The position numbers were made by a program, and so were the translations under genes. Positions 63,797 to 64,000 of a DNA stretch of 64,000 bases are shown here, piece after piece. Source of the stretch: Rhododendron vialii (taxonomy: Eukaryota; Streptophyta; Magnoliopsida; Ericales; Ericaceae); assembly GCF_030253575.1 (NCBI RefSeq), contig NC_080557.1:3281001-3345000 (forward strand). The letters are read 5' to 3'. The notes below the pieces were generated by a model, which ran no database searches, was not told where the DNA came from, and saw only the letters and a program-made list of their open reading frames with translations. Numbering within the stretch: position 1 is the stretch's first letter; the number at the start of each line of letters is the position of its first letter.

Positions 63797-64000
63797 ATGG
63801 ATCACAAATTACAGGTCTTTATCGAATCAGCAGACCTCCAAATCCCAACTCGTGTCCTGACCCTATCCCCCAACCACACACTTCACCACCTCAAGCTCTC
63901 TCTTTTCCCCCAAAAAACCCTAACCCAATTTTTACCCTCTCTCTTCTTCACCTTCAATGGCAAACCCCTCTCAGACTCCACCACCCTCCGTAATTCTCAA
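63797..64000 (+). CDS. Start of a gene, tentatively plant RTF2, cut by the window edge
   Basis: The first 68 codons are open to the last base. They read like the ubiquitin-like N-terminal extension that I remember on plant RTF2 proteins: alternating hydrophobic strands (LQVFIES, TRVLTLSP, TLHHLKLSL) and then FFTFNGKPLSDSTTL, similar to a ubiquitin-like strand and turn. RTF2 acts in replication termination and pre-mRNA splicing in the nucleus. The diagnostic RTF2 zinc-finger part would be beyond the window. Presence of a COA6-like gene upstream supports the call, since the two are near neighbours in Arabidopsis as I recall. It could be another ubiquitin-like protein. Confidence 0.5.
   Translation, partial: MDHKLQVFIESADLQIPTRVLTLSPNHTLHHLKLSLFPQKTLTQFLPSLFFTFNGKPLSDSTTLRNSQ

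Overview
This is nuclear DNA of a flowering plant, most likely a eudicot. It contains an intronless CIPK kinase, a short-intron nuclear gene for a mitochondrial assembly factor, Ty1/copia and Ty3/gypsy (Tekay-type) retrotransposons, plant-type Helitrons, tRNA-derived SINEs and many MITEs. No rRNA, tRNA, CRISPR or bacterial operon structure is visible. I cannot name the species.

Layout. 1-6400 is repeat-rich: a hAT MITE, SINE-like copies, a LINE 3' end and fold-back MITEs, one of about 1.1 kb. 6400-8300 holds an intronless CBL-interacting protein kinase with promoter elements and two upstream ORFs. 8300-13380 is intergenic, with two MULE-type MITEs that have 9-bp target duplications and a LINE-like retroposon with a 17-bp duplication. 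13383-22813 is a Ty3/gypsy Tekay-like element with a 5-bp target duplication; its 5' LTR has lost 2.3 kb. 23056-25604 is a solo LTR. 27124-27826 is a three-exon COA6-like cytochrome oxidase assembly gene, followed by a diverged tandem duplication. 30340-34100 is a copia fragment whose LTR was apparently invaded by a Helitron, itself invaded by another Helitron.

34300-62500 is an Hsp70 cluster and the most unusual part of the window. Four Hsp70-derived loci are present: a copy at 34351-36557, scrambled fragments at 36840-37765, a pseudogene at 39874-47210 split by an intact copia element, and a copy at 52697-57709 or beyond. The two open copies keep the nucleotide-binding domain and the beta substrate-binding domain. 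Both stop being Hsp70 at the same point in the alpha-helical lid, at a phase-1 splice donor after Glu-Asn-Tyr. In the first, the next in-frame exon encodes a short coiled coil. In the second, it encodes a roughly 260-residue highly charged coiled coil, followed by further tandemly duplicated cassette exons of the same kind. These look like Hsp70s whose lid and EEVD tail were replaced by coiled coils. The splicing is my inference from splice sites and reading frame.

The window ends inside the first exon of a gene that I tentatively read as plant RTF2, with a telo-box and site II motifs upstream. From memory, the Arabidopsis COA6-like and RTF2 genes are close neighbours (about At5g58005 and At5g58020). 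If so, the Hsp70 cluster and its transposons sit inside an old two-gene neighbourhood.
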